Below the pieces are notes generated by a model that saw only the letters and a list, made by a program, of their open reading frames with translations, ran no database searches and was not told the origin of the DNA. This document shows, piece by piece, positions 1-7,485 of a DNA stretch of 21,647 nucleotides. Position numbers and translations under genes: made by a program. Numbering within the stretch: position 1 is the first letter of the stretch; each line of letters begins with the position of its first letter. The stretch is from assembly GCF_014207535.1 (NCBI RefSeq), contig NZ_JACHGK010000004.1:216639-238285 (forward strand), written 5' to 3'. The DNA comes from Bacillus benzoevorans. Lineage in GTDB: Bacteria > Bacillota > Bacilli > Bacillales > Cytobacillaceae.

Positions 1-32
1 TTGCTCAGCTTCTTGGTCTTCTAGGACTTTAA
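1..32 (+). CDS. Leucine-rich micro-peptide, cut-off upstream copy
   Basis: The window opens inside a reading frame that ends LAQLLGLLGL and TAA (30-32). These bases, plus 8 after the stop, are identical to the end of the complete copy at 81-134: 40 identical bases at an offset of 102. The 5' part lies outside the window, so its start and ribosome binding site cannot be judged. The identity beyond the stop codon points to a recent tandem duplication rather than two independently conserved genes. Function unknown. Confidence 0.45.
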   Translation, partial: AQLLGLLGL

Positions 33-80
33 TTCTTTTAGATTTCAATTTAAATCATTTCTTGTCTGGAGGTGACATTC

Positions 81-134
81 ATGGGTTTTCTTAATAATTT
101 ACTTGCTCAGCTTCTTGGTCTTCTAGGACTTTAA
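81..134 (+). CDS. 17-residue leucine-rich micro-peptide
   Basis: ATG at 81 is preceded by GGAGGTGA (68-75) at a 5-base spacing, an excellent ribosome binding site. The frame encodes MGFLNNLLAQLLGLLGL and stops at TAA 132-134. The peptide is almost wholly hydrophobic, with only N5, N6 and Q10 polar, so it could form one amphipathic or membrane-inserting helix. A strong hairpin follows at 171-218. An identical 3' half lies 102 bases upstream, so this is at least a tandem pair. Size, composition and tandem arrangement recall Ibs/Fst-type small toxins, phenol-soluble-modulin-like peptides or leaderless bacteriocins, but I do not recognise the family. Translation is inferred from the ribosome binding site only. 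Confidence 0.5.
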   Translation: MGFLNNLLAQLLGLLGL

Positions 135-170
135 TTCTTTTAATGAATTATATAGCAATCTTCCTCTTCT

Positions 171-218
171 TTCACGATGAAAGGGGGTTTCCCATTTACT
201 GCCCCCTTTCATCGTGAA
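171..218. terminator. Strong hairpin between micro-ORF and MFS gene
   Basis: Perfect 17-base arms (171-187 and 202-218, core AAAGGGGG/CCCCCTTT) enclose a 14-base loop. The sequence after the right arm is T-rich but not a clean T-run. It lies between the convergent micro-ORF (+) and MFS gene (-), so it probably terminates one or both. Confidence 0.6.
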
Positions 219-265
219 TTATTCATATTTGCAAGACTTAACTTAGAGTAAAAATCAAAATTCCT

Positions 266-1474
266 CTAATACACATACCTGTCCCGTCCGGCATACACAC
301 CAAAGAAAATCAACAGAATGGTGACAAGCATCAGTGTGATGAGCGGAGGATTCCACAAATGAGTTAGATCATACAAATAGCCGATAAACAGTGGTCCTGC
401 CGCCGCAAGGACATAACCAATTGATTGTGACATGCCAGACAGTTCGGCCGCTTGTTTCACATCGCGAGCCCGAATGGCGATAAAGGTTAATGCGAGAGGA
501 AAGCTCCCGCCTAATCCAATTCCTAATAAAACAATACACAATATCAAAATGGGAAACGATGTATCAAGCCATAGGCCGCCAAACCCGGCTAATGAACAGA
601 GACCTAAAACAATCACGATCCACTGCTGGGAACGAAAGCGACCTGCCATGACCGGAACGATGAAGCTGAAAGGCAGCCCAATAAACTGGGTAAATGACAA
701 AAGCCAGCCGGAGGTCCCCATACTTACTCCTTTGTCATTTAGAATTGCAGGCAGCCATGCAACTATGTCATAAAATAAGAAAGATTGAAAACCCATAAAA
801 AGAGCAATTTGCCAGGCGAGACTTGAACGCCAAATTCGATGATCACTAGGAATGACACGGTTAAGCTTTGTCTGATCACCTTTATTATATTTGAGAACAT
901 AACACCAAATGACCACAGCTATAACAACAGGGATCCCCCAAATGATTAACGTAGACTTCCAGCCAAGGTTTAAACCGCTTGCCAATGGAATACTAAGACC
1001 TGATGCCAGCGAAGCAGTTACTCCCATAGAAGTGGAATAAACACTTGTCATTAGCGGCACTTTTCCCGGAAATTTATCTTTAACAATCACGGGTAAAATC
1101 ACATTTAAGATCGCGATCCCGACACCAACGAAAAGCGTTCCGGAAAAAAGAAAAAACTTCACCGCAAACACCCGCATGCCCATTCCCAGCAATAGAACAA
1201 CCAGGCCAAGCAAAAGCGTTCGATCATTTGTCAGCCTGCTTGCGATTTTCGGAACAAATGGTGAGATGATGGCAAAAGCGATTAACGGCAAACTTGTTAA
1301 CAGACCTACACTCCAATGGACTAGTCCAACATCCTCCTGAATCATTCCAACCAGCGGTCCAACCGATGTAATCGCCGGTCGTAAATTAAACGCTGCCAGC
1401 ACAATGGCGGTTATAAGAAAAAATAAAGATAATGATTTCGTTTTAGCGGGTAATATTCCCAATTCCACAGCCAT
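266..1474 (-). CDS. MFS transporter, CynX/NimT (YycB-like) family
   Basis: A 402-residue polytopic membrane protein with about 12 hydrophobic segments, the usual length for this major-facilitator branch. Near the N-terminus it has NLRPAITSVGPL (residues 30-41), the signature I associate with the CynX/NimT family, whose members include the cyanate transporter CynX, the 2-nitroimidazole exporter NimT and Bacillus YycB. Start: ATG at 1474 with AAAGGAGAG directly upstream; a second AGGAGG lies at 1491-1496. It is monocistronic, bounded by the hairpin at 171-218 and the terminator at 1604-1638. The substrate cannot be read from the sequence; a small organic anion or drug is typical. The family call is firm, the substrate is not. 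Confidence 0.88.
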   Translation of the reverse strand: MAVELGILPAKTKSLSLFFLITAIVLAAFNLRPAITSVGPLVGMIQEDVGLVHWSVGLLTSLPLIAFAIISPFVPKIASRLTNDRTLLLGLVVLLLGMGMRVFAVKFFLFSGTLFVGVGIAILNVILPVIVKDKFPGKVPLMTSVYSTSMGVTASLASGLSIPLASGLNLGWKSTLIIWGIPVVIAVVIWCYVLKYNKGDQTKLNRVIPSDHRIWRSSLAWQIALFMGFQSFLFYDIVAWLPAILNDKGVSMGTSGWLLSFTQFIGLPFSFIVPVMAGRFRSQQWIVIVLGLCSLAGFGGLWLDTSFPILILCIVLLGIGLGGSFPLALTFIAIRARDVKQAAELSGMSQSIGYVLAAAGPLFIGYLYDLTHLWNPPLITLMLVTILLIFFGVYAGRDRYVY

Positions 1475-1603
1475 TCTCTCCTTTCATGATCCTCCTATAT
1501 AATCGTACAATAATCTTTAGTTTGCTTTTTACAGGAAACTCGCATACAAAAGAAATGGATATGATGATAAAAAATCAGCATGCCGCGCTCAGGTTCATAC
1601 AAC

Positions 1604-1638
1604 AGAAAAAGCCTCCATTAATACTAGGAAGCTTTTTC
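1604..1638 (-). terminator. Rho-independent terminator of the surface-protein operon
   Basis: Read on the minus strand, arms AAAAAGCTTCC and GGAGGCTTTTT pair (one G-U) around a 10-base loop, with a T-run on the 3' side. It lies about 60 bases past the SLH gene stop. The matching A-run on the other side means it could also act on the plus strand. Confidence 0.75.
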
Positions 1639-1694
1639 CGCTGTATAACTTTCCTTCTATTATATTACTCTATTTTTCAAGGTTCCCCAGCCAT

Positions 1695-2333
1695 CTAGTA
1701 AATTTTAACAACCTCTAGCTTTTCTTCTTGCGGCATTTGTTTCATAGCCCTTGCTAAAAAGGCGGAAAATTGTGCGCGTGTGATGGGGTCAGCAGGCCGG
1801 AACGTATTATCAGCGTAGCCAAAGGTGATTTCATTCGCCAATAAGGCTTGAACAGATTCATAATGCCACGCGTTATTAGGAACATCCTCAAACGGGACAT
1901 TCACACCTTTCCCAGTTAATTGAAAGGCCCTTGTTAGAATGGCAGCCATTTCAGCACGAGTTAATGTACTATTCGGTTTAAACTCACCATTATTTCCAAA
2001 AAAGATTTTCTCATCTGTCACAGCGGCGATGACATCGTAACCGTATGATTTGGAGTTAACATCTTTAAATTTAGGGTTCGGACGGTTCTTCGTCTCAATC
2101 CCCAAAGCTCTTACAATCATCATCGCAGCATCGGAGCGGCGAATATTATCCCCTACGCCAAAATTCCCATTATTATAACCAAAAATAATCTTGTTCTCAG
2201 CTAAAAAATCAATATCCTCTTTCGCCCAAAAGTCTTGCGTTACATCTTTAAAGTTTGTTTTCGCTTCTGCAGCCAAAGGAAATAGACTTGCGGAAAATAA
2301 AATCACGGCTAACAGAACTTTCATTATCCTCAT
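1695..2333 (-). CDS. S-layer homology (three SLH domains) secreted protein
   Basis: A 212-residue protein with a Sec signal peptide (hydrophobic stretch about residues 5-20, likely cleavage after AEA at 24). Three SLH modules then fill the mature protein, starting near residues 27, 88 and 147; each has an FKDV/FEDV motif, a tryptophan or tyrosine, and a TRAE/TRAQ or RRSD motif. SLH triplets bind pyruvylated secondary cell-wall polymer, so it should sit non-covalently on the cell wall. There is no extra domain, so it is either an anchor module or an accessory of an S-layer. The ATG at 2333 is chosen because GGAGG lies 6 bases upstream; a longer frame from a TTG at 2348 would overlap that site. 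It is last in a three-gene operon, 24 bases after the preceding gene. Confidence 0.9.
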   Translation of the reverse strand: MRIMKVLLAVILFSASLFPLAAEAKTNFKDVTQDFWAKEDIDFLAENKIIFGYNNGNFGVGDNIRRSDAAMMIVRALGIETKNRPNPKFKDVNSKSYGYDVIAAVTDEKIFFGNNGEFKPNSTLTRAEMAAILTRAFQLTGKGVNVPFEDVPNNAWHYESVQALLANEITFGYADNTFRPADPITRAQFSAFLARAMKQMPQEEKLEVVKIY

Positions 2334-2357
2334 CGTTTTCCTCCACAATTGTTTTTG

Positions 2358-3059
2358 TTAATGGACAGTGTATTCTTTATCATATACGGTGATCCCCTCA
2401 GCATCAAAAGCGCGAATTCTAATCGGATCACCCACTTCTAAACCAACAATTCCTGCGCTAAACTGATTATTTCCTTCATAGAACATTTCGGCAGTACCGG
2501 CCATTACTCTTGCTATCGAATAATCCGTTGAGAGGCTGACCAATGCCGCATATGGTGTGAGATTAATGTTTACGTTTTTCACCAGGTTGCTATTTTCCAG
2601 ATTAGACCCTCCTGCTGCAGGCTCCTCTTTTACTATTGACCCATTTTCTTCCTTCGGCGGCTCTACTTTTTCCAAAATAGTAAATGGAAAAACAATCGGC
2701 TTTTCTAATGTCTTATCCGTTTCTGAGCCAATCGAATTATCAATATACAGCTTATATTCCTTGCCAGCCTCGTAATCTCTTCTTGGTGTTACCATGATAG
2801 ACTTTTTATCGGAAGACAATGACACCGTTGTAGAGAACTTCCTGTTACTTTCATCCATCACGTACACAGATGTAGTTCGCACTTTAGAAGACTTAAGCGG
2901 CTGGTTAAATTCAATCGTCCATACTTTCTTCGGATCGTTTGTCTCTCCTTTGTCCCACTGGTCAACGTCACCCTCCGCTAATACGAGGGGTGCTGAGCTG
3001 ATACAAAGGATAGACACAAAAAATGTGATACTTAGTTTCTTTACACTCTGCAGCCACAT
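2358..3059 (-). CDS. Secreted protein with SbsA-type Ig-like domain
   Basis: A protein of about 233 residues with a signal peptide (hydrophobic core FFVSILCISSAPLVLA, cleavage probably before EGD). The first half of the mature protein has the SbsA-type Ig-like pattern: WTIEFNQPL, then VYVMDES, SSDKKSIMVTP, EAGKEYKLYID and a final PFTI strand, as in surface proteins of Bacilli. An acidic, proline/glutamate-rich linker follows, then a C-terminal module of about 75 residues that I do not recognise. The start is uncertain: TTG at 3065 overlaps the upstream stop, or ATG at 3059. The ribosome binding site AGGTGGTGGAAG fits either. It is the middle gene of the operon and probably associated with the cell wall through its partners. 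Confidence 0.75.
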   Translation of the reverse strand: MWLQSVKKLSITFFVSILCISSAPLVLAEGDVDQWDKGETNDPKKVWTIEFNQPLKSSKVRTTSVYVMDESNRKFSTTVSLSSDKKSIMVTPRRDYEAGKEYKLYIDNSIGSETDKTLEKPIVFPFTILEKVEPPKEENGSIVKEEPAAGGSNLENSNLVKNVNINLTPYAALVSLSTDYSIARVMAGTAEMFYEGNNQFSAGIVGLEVGDPIRIRAFDAEGITVYDKEYTVH

Positions 3060-3061
3060 GG

Positions 3062-4099
3062 TCAATTTTCTTCCACCACCTGAACTTTTATATCCTTCAT
3101 ACTATTTTCTGTAAGCAGTTTTTGCATATCCTTTTCCTTTTGCATCAATTGATATAAAGTAAAGGATCTGCCAGCCATTTTATAAGAATCGTTAGCTTTT
3201 ACCGTCGTTGTCGCTTTATTCGGTGTTGGCGCTACTTTGATCACGCGGCTATCCAATAAGTGTTCATCATCTTCCTCATCAACACTGTTATAAGCGAAAA
3301 CTTGAATATCATATCCCCTGTCCGGCAGGCCAGCAAAAGCAAAGTCATATGATGGACTCGCACCGCTAATATGCAAATAGTTTATTTCTTTTTCTTGCAC
3401 ACCCACTTTTACGACAATCCGGACCACTTTTCCATAGGGATCATCAAGGCTGATATTTAAATTCGTCACCGATTCTGTATCTGTACCACTCATACCTCTT
3501 TGACGATGAATAGCTTCCATTTTGTCAAAATAACGGACTGGAGCGGTTACAATCATTTGCCGGGGAGTAAAATATTCAATTAAATCATTTATTTCACCGC
3601 CGCCTCTCATTAATTCTAAGAATGAAAGGGAACCTGTACTAAATTCATATGTTAATGTTTGGATTAAAGCAGCATTAGCAAAAACAAAACCTCCGGGCGC
3701 ACCCGTTGTCACAATATCCTTATCTATTACTAATTGATAATCCGTATCAGGCGATAATAGAGACGGATCTGGAATGACTTTCAGCTTATTTCCAGCCGCC
3801 TCTAAATGAATAGAAACTGGCGTCGGGATTAAAGGATTTGTTAAATCTAATAGTTGAATGCCATTAAAGTTTGTATTAGGCGTTGCAGGATTAGTGATAA
3901 ACATGGGATTGAATTGAATAGCCTGATCAAATACAAGTACGATAGGAGAATCTATTTTGAGATTTTCTACATCTTCCGTTGCGTATAAAACCTCCGCTTT
4001 TGCACTATTAGCTGGTAAATAGACTGCTAAAATAGCAGCAAGTAATAGAAGTGAACTAAATAGTTTTCCTGATTTTCTTTTAAAAACAACAAAATTCAT
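3062..4099 (-). CDS. Secreted protein with SbsA-type Ig-like domain, first of operon
   Basis: A 345-residue protein with a long signal peptide (positive RKSGK, hydrophobic LLLLAAILAVYLPANSAKA, cleavage near residue 35). The next 120 residues fit an SbsA-type Ig-like domain: IVLVFDQAIQF, NKLKVIPD, LLSPDTDYQLVID and a closing LTYEFSTG strand. A middle part of about 130 residues has a second beta-rich module (NLNISLDDPYGKVVRIVVKV), and the C-terminus is helical and charged. The ribosome binding site AAGGAAGG lies 6 bases before the ATG. The stop overlaps the possible start of the next gene, suggesting translational coupling. The start also overlaps the TGA of the small upstream frame at 4096-4272. 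The exact role is unknown; surface-layer organisation is likely. Confidence 0.75.
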   Translation of the reverse strand: MNFVVFKRKSGKLFSSLLLLAAILAVYLPANSAKAEVLYATEDVENLKIDSPIVLVFDQAIQFNPMFITNPATPNTNFNGIQLLDLTNPLIPTPVSIHLEAAGNKLKVIPDPSLLSPDTDYQLVIDKDIVTTGAPGGFVFANAALIQTLTYEFSTGSLSFLELMRGGGEINDLIEYFTPRQMIVTAPVRYFDKMEAIHRQRGMSGTDTESVTNLNISLDDPYGKVVRIVVKVGVQEKEINYLHISGASPSYDFAFAGLPDRGYDIQVFAYNSVDEEDDEHLLDSRVIKVAPTPNKATTTVKANDSYKMAGRSFTLYQLMQKEKDMQKLLTENSMKDIKVQVVEEN

Positions 4100-4272
4100 T
4101 GCTTACCTTCCTTTCTAAAAATCTTATAGCCATTAGCAATTCCCATTAGTTGACTTAGTTTTAATATCGGCTTTTCTGATAAATCCTTTAGACTAAATAG
4201 CTGGCAAATACTATCTAATAATTCAAAATATTTATAAAATAGCTCCGTATAAATAAATTTACCCGTTGCCAT
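4096..4272 (-). pseudogene. 5'-truncated or small hypothetical gene fragment
   Basis: An open frame of 58 codons from ATG 4272 ends in TGA at 4096-4098, overlapping the ATG of the next gene as ATGA, the hallmark of a coupled operon. It reads MATGKFIYTELF through GYKIFRKEGKQ, of plausible protein composition. No ribosome binding site precedes the ATG, and the frame stays open upstream to about 4330, so it looks like the C-terminal end of a longer gene lost at the junction near 4310-4330. No family recognised. Confidence 0.35.
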
Positions 4273-4310
4273 GATTGGAGAAAGTTGATTATAATACTTG
4301 AACAGAATGA

Positions 4311-4427
4311 TACTGGGAAAACCTGATTGAGCAATTCAGCGAAGGCAAAAACCCCGTGGCCAAAAATAAAATCAATTTGGACGAGTATTTGGATTCCAGC
4401 CTGTTAGAAAAAGCAAATGAGTTTTAA
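4311..4427 (+). pseudogene. C-terminal fragment of an NMT1/SsuA-like ABC binding protein
   Basis: The plus strand encodes YWENLIEQFSEGKNP through INLDEYLDSSLLEKANEF and TAA (4425-4427). The ending, a linker, then DEYLDSSLLEKA, resembles the C-terminus of NMT1/THI5-like periplasmic binding proteins (SsuA, ThiY type), where a DxxYxDxSxLEKA-like motif is common. An in-frame TGA stands at 4308-4310 and there is no start, so only about 39 codons remain. It is the remnant of a gene whose 5' part was deleted. Confidence 0.45.
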
Positions 4428-4498
4428 TGGCGGGGAGCCTAGGCAAAGTCTTATAGGCTTTGGTTGAGAAATGAGTAAATGATGATTAGGACTTAAAA

Positions 4499-4527
4499 GG
4501 AAGGTGATCTCTTATGAGGTCACCTTA
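4499..4527 (-). terminator. Terminator of the peptide ABC transporter operon
   Basis: Arms AAGGTGATCTC and GAGGTCACCTT (one G-U/mismatch) enclose a 4-base loop. On the minus strand the stem is followed by CCTTTT, placing it about 50 bases after the last transporter gene. It could also serve the plus-strand gene remnant. Confidence 0.6.
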
Positions 4528-4537
4528 ATTTGGATTA

Positions 4538-4580
4538 TATTAGGGAAACGCAAGAAAACCGTCCCCTTGTTTCTCTAATA
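4538..4580. repeat. REP-like palindromic element, copy A
   Basis: A 43-bp element with near-perfect 12-base terminal inverted repeats (TATTAGGGAAAC and GTTTCTCTAATA) around a core with AAAACCGTCCCC. It is the best-preserved copy of a family seen here five times in one orientation. Its right end overlaps the TAG stop codon of the adjacent ATPase gene. Confidence 0.7.
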
Positions 4581-5555
4581 CAAATGGCAGGCGACGTAAT
4601 GTTTGGGGGACATTTCTCTTTTTTCCGGGATATTTACTTTGCATATTTCCATTGCATGCGGGCATCGTGTATGGAACACACAGCCCGTTGGCGGGTTTAA
4701 GGGCGAGGGAATTTCTCCTTTTAGGACGATTCTTTCTCTGTTCTTCCCTCTGCCCGGCACGGCTGAGAACAGTGCTTGTGTATAGGGATGAAGCGGAGAT
4801 TGAAACAGGCTGTCAGTTTGTGCCTCTTCCACCAGCCTGCCTAAATACATGACCCCGATTCGGTCCGAGATATGCCGTACGACGCTGATATCATGCGTAA
4901 TAAAAAGATAAGTCAAATTCAATTCAGTCTGCATCTGCTTTAAAAGATTAATAACCTGTGATTGGATCGATACATCCAAAGCCGAAACCGGTTCATCACA
5001 AATCACAATTTTTGGATTTACAATCAAGGCTCTGGCTAAACCAAGGCGTTGTCTTTGCCCGCCTGAAAATTCATGCGGATAGCGATAATAATGTTCGCTC
5101 TGCATGCCTACTTTATTTAGCATCTCAAATACTCTTTCTCTGCGTTCATTCCCATCCGCTAATGAGTGAATCGCTAAAGGCTCCTCAATTGTGTGCCCGA
5201 TGCGGATGCGGGGATTTAATGAAGAAAACGGATCTTGGAAAACCATTTGCAGATCCTTGCGTACGGATCGCATTTCCCTTTTAGACAGTTCAAAAATGTT
5301 TTGCTTGTTGTAAAAAACCTTTCCATCCGTGGATTCCGTCAATCTTAAAACCGTTCGCCCTGTTGTACTTTTTCCTGACCCTGACTCACCTACGAGTCCA
5401 TAGGTCTCCCCTGCAAATAATTGGAATGAGACATCATTGACCGCTTTCACTTGCCCTTTAATGCCGCCCAAACGCCCGAGCGAACCTGTCACAGGAAAGT
5501 ATTTTTTTAGATGCTGCACATCCAATAAAGGTTCTTTGTTATTTTGCAGAATCAT
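4575..5555 (-). CDS. Oligo/dipeptide ABC transporter ATP-binding protein (DppF/OppF type)
   Basis: A 326-residue ATPase of a peptide importer. Walker A GESGSGKST is at residues 56-64, the Q-loop FQDP follows, the ABC signature SGGQRQR is near 164-170, Walker B ends in ICDEP near 187, and the H-loop is in ITHD. The C-terminal oligopeptide/dipeptide domain has the cysteine cluster GCVFHTRCPHAMEIC and ends VACHLY, the usual end of this family. The ATG at 5555 is chosen since AGGAGGAGG lies 6 bases upstream; a TTG at 5579 would lie upstream of that site. The start lies inside the end of the preceding ATPase gene (17-base overlap), so the two are coupled. It works at the inner face of the membrane with the second ATPase. 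The stop codon lies in a REP-like repeat. Confidence 0.93.
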   Translation of the reverse strand: MILQNNKEPLLDVQHLKKYFPVTGSLGRLGGIKGQVKAVNDVSFQLFAGETYGLVGESGSGKSTTGRTVLRLTESTDGKVFYNKQNIFELSKREMRSVRKDLQMVFQDPFSSLNPRIRIGHTIEEPLAIHSLADGNERRERVFEMLNKVGMQSEHYYRYPHEFSGGQRQRLGLARALIVNPKIVICDEPVSALDVSIQSQVINLLKQMQTELNLTYLFITHDISVVRHISDRIGVMYLGRLVEEAQTDSLFQSPLHPYTQALFSAVPGRGKNRERIVLKGEIPSPLNPPTGCVFHTRCPHAMEICKVNIPEKREMSPKHYVACHLY

Positions 5556-6555
5556 GCGAACCCTCCTCCTGTAAGGCAATTTCTTTAAAATGCCAGCATC
5601 TCACCTTTTGCATCTCGCCATGCTGAACTAAATCAGGAGCCTTTTCCCGGCATAGCTCGTCCGCAAAAGGACAGCGGGGAGCAAAACGGCAGCCCTTCGG
5701 AACATTGTCGAGTGAAGGTACAGTTCCCTCGATTACATGAAGCTTGTGCGAACGATCCCCCTCTAATTGCGGAATGGATTTCATTAATCCTTTTGTGTAC
5801 GGATGAAGCGGCCTAGAAAATAAACTTTCCGTATCCGTCTCCTCCACAATTTGCCCAAGGTACATGACCATCACGCGGGTACAAATTTCAGCAACAACCC
5901 CTAAATCATGCGTTATGAAAATAACCCCCATCCCAAGCTTTTGATTTAATTCTACAATCAGATCTAATATTTGCGCTTGAATCGTTACATCCAGTGCGGT
6001 TGTCGGTTCATCGGCAATCAATAATTTAGGCTGGCAAGAAAGGGCCATGGCGATCATTGCCCGCTGCTGCATTCCGCCTGAAAGTTGATGCGGATATTCA
6101 TCCACCCGCTTTTCCGGTGAAGGAATTCCTGTCAGCCGCAGCATTTCGATCGCTTTCGCATGGGCTTCCTTTTTCGAAACATGCTGGTGCAGCCTGATCG
6201 CTTCTCTGATTTGATCACCGATGGAATACACAGGGTTCAAGGAGCTTAGCGGATCTTGAAAAATCATCGATAGTTCATTGCCGCGTATTTTTTGCATCTC
6301 GGTTTGCGATAATTCAAATAAATTTTTTCCTTTAAAAAGGACTTCACCCTCATATTCAACGGTAAACTTCTCATCAAATAATCTCATAATGGATTGGGAC
6401 ATCACACTTTTTCCACAGCCAGATTCACCAACAACCCCGAGAATCTCTCCTTCATGGACATGGAAGTTTACCCCATCAACAGCCGTCACACGCCCCCGTT
6501 CCGTACGAAAATGAGTTCTTAAGTTTTTTACCTCTAAAAGCGGCAGCATATTCAT
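5539..6555 (-). CDS. Oligo/dipeptide ABC transporter ATP-binding protein (DppD/OppD type)
   Basis: A 338-residue ATPase, first of the pair energising the peptide importer. Walker A GESGCGKS is near residue 43, FQDPLSSLNP forms the Q-loop, the signature LSGGMQQR is near 160, Walker B ends LLIADEP, and the switch histidine is in FITHD. The C-terminal domain has KGCRFAPRCPFADELC with a later RCWH, the cysteine-containing extension of OppD/DppD proteins. GGAGGTG precedes the start; ATG at 6555 and GTG at 6558 are both possible. The gene starts 18 bases after the permease gene stop and overlaps the next ATPase gene, so it belongs to one operon. Confidence 0.93.
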   Translation of the reverse strand: MNMLPLLEVKNLRTHFRTERGRVTAVDGVNFHVHEGEILGVVGESGCGKSVMSQSIMRLFDEKFTVEYEGEVLFKGKNLFELSQTEMQKIRGNELSMIFQDPLSSLNPVYSIGDQIREAIRLHQHVSKKEAHAKAIEMLRLTGIPSPEKRVDEYPHQLSGGMQQRAMIAMALSCQPKLLIADEPTTALDVTIQAQILDLIVELNQKLGMGVIFITHDLGVVAEICTRVMVMYLGQIVEETDTESLFSRPLHPYTKGLMKSIPQLEGDRSHKLHVIEGTVPSLDNVPKGCRFAPRCPFADELCREKAPDLVQHGEMQKVRCWHFKEIALQEEGSHDSAK

Positions 6556-6573
6556 CACTTTACACCTCCCTCT

Positions 6574-7470
6574 CTATTTCTTCCTTGAATGATGAGGATC
6601 GATTAAATCCCGTAACCCGTCGCCAAGAAAATTCAAGCATAATACCGAAGTAATAATCGCCAGGCCTGGGAAGACAACCATCCACCATGCTTTAAAAATC
6701 ACTAATTTACCTGCCTGCAGAATATTTCCCCAGCTCGGATCAGGAACCGGAATTCCGGCACCCAGAAAGCTAAGCGCTGCTTCAGAAATTATCGTTTCGG
6801 CAAATACAAATGTAGCTTGGACAATAAGGGGCGAGAGCGTATTGGGAGCGATATGGCGCCAAATAATTCTTAAAGTGCCCGCCCCCTGTGCATGCATCGC
6901 CTCAATATACGTCTGCTCCCGAATGACTAACGCAGATGAACGGACAATGCGGGCAATGCTTGGTGTAAACACGATCGTTAACGCAATGATGACATTCATC
7001 GCTGATGGACCCAATGCTGCCATTAAGGCAATCGCCAAAAGGATTCCGGGAATGGCCATTAATCCATCACAAATCCGCATTAAAATATGGTCTAATACGG
7101 GATAATAACTGGCATATAGACCAATCATCAGGCCCAAAAAAGCTGAAATAGCCGTCACCGCTAAACCAACCCCGATCGACACCCGCGCTCCATAAACAAT
7201 ACGTGTCAGCAGATCTCGTCCATATTCATCTGTACCTAATAAATGGGCAGAACTAGGAGCCAGCAGTCGTTCTGCTACTTTCATTGCATATGGATCATAG
7301 GACATGAGTGCTGGACCTATAAGAGCAACGACAATGAGCAAAACGAAGACAAGGCTTCCGGCAGCCATTAATTTATTGGATAAAAATCGTTTAAAAAACA
7401 ATTGACGTTGTTGTTTTTTCAGATTAGATTTTATATCTTGGAATTTGTCTTTTCCCTCCATAACCTCCAT
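6574..7470 (-). CDS. Oligo/dipeptide ABC transporter permease (DppC/OppC type)
   Basis: A 298-residue inner-membrane permease. The N-terminal cytoplasmic part contains FFKRFLSNKLMAAGSL, typical of the OppC N-terminal domain, and is followed by a first transmembrane helix. The family motif LLGTDEYGRDLLTRIVYGARVSIGVG comes next, then the BPD_transp_1 domain with its remaining helices and the EAA-like loop EAMHAQGAGTLRIIWRHIAPN. It ends GDGLRDLIDPHHSRKK, as usual for the family. The ATG at 7470 has AGGAGG at a 7-base spacing. It pairs with the permease gene just upstream to form the peptide channel. Confidence 0.93.
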   Translation of the reverse strand: MEVMEGKDKFQDIKSNLKKQQRQLFFKRFLSNKLMAAGSLVFVLLIVVALIGPALMSYDPYAMKVAERLLAPSSAHLLGTDEYGRDLLTRIVYGARVSIGVGLAVTAISAFLGLMIGLYASYYPVLDHILMRICDGLMAIPGILLAIALMAALGPSAMNVIIALTIVFTPSIARIVRSSALVIREQTYIEAMHAQGAGTLRIIWRHIAPNTLSPLIVQATFVFAETIISEAALSFLGAGIPVPDPSWGNILQAGKLVIFKAWWMVVFPGLAIITSVLCLNFLGDGLRDLIDPHHSRKK

Positions 7471-7485
7471 ACTTTGACCTCCTCC

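Larger units (their letters stand above)
1..142. repeat. Tandem direct repeat, 40 bp identical, 102-bp period
   Basis: Bases 1-40 and 103-142 are identical and diverge at 41/143. Each copy covers the last ten codons of the micro-peptide, its stop codon and 8 bases after it. More copies may lie upstream of the window. Confidence 0.85.

Noticed and set aside
1..142. CRISPR array
   Set aside because: Only two copies of a 40-base repeat with coding content and no second spacer; no cas genes in view.
1486..1698. Plus-strand frame of 70 codons
   Set aside because: It runs through the minus-strand terminator, has no ribosome binding site, and its composition is that of non-coding AT-rich DNA.
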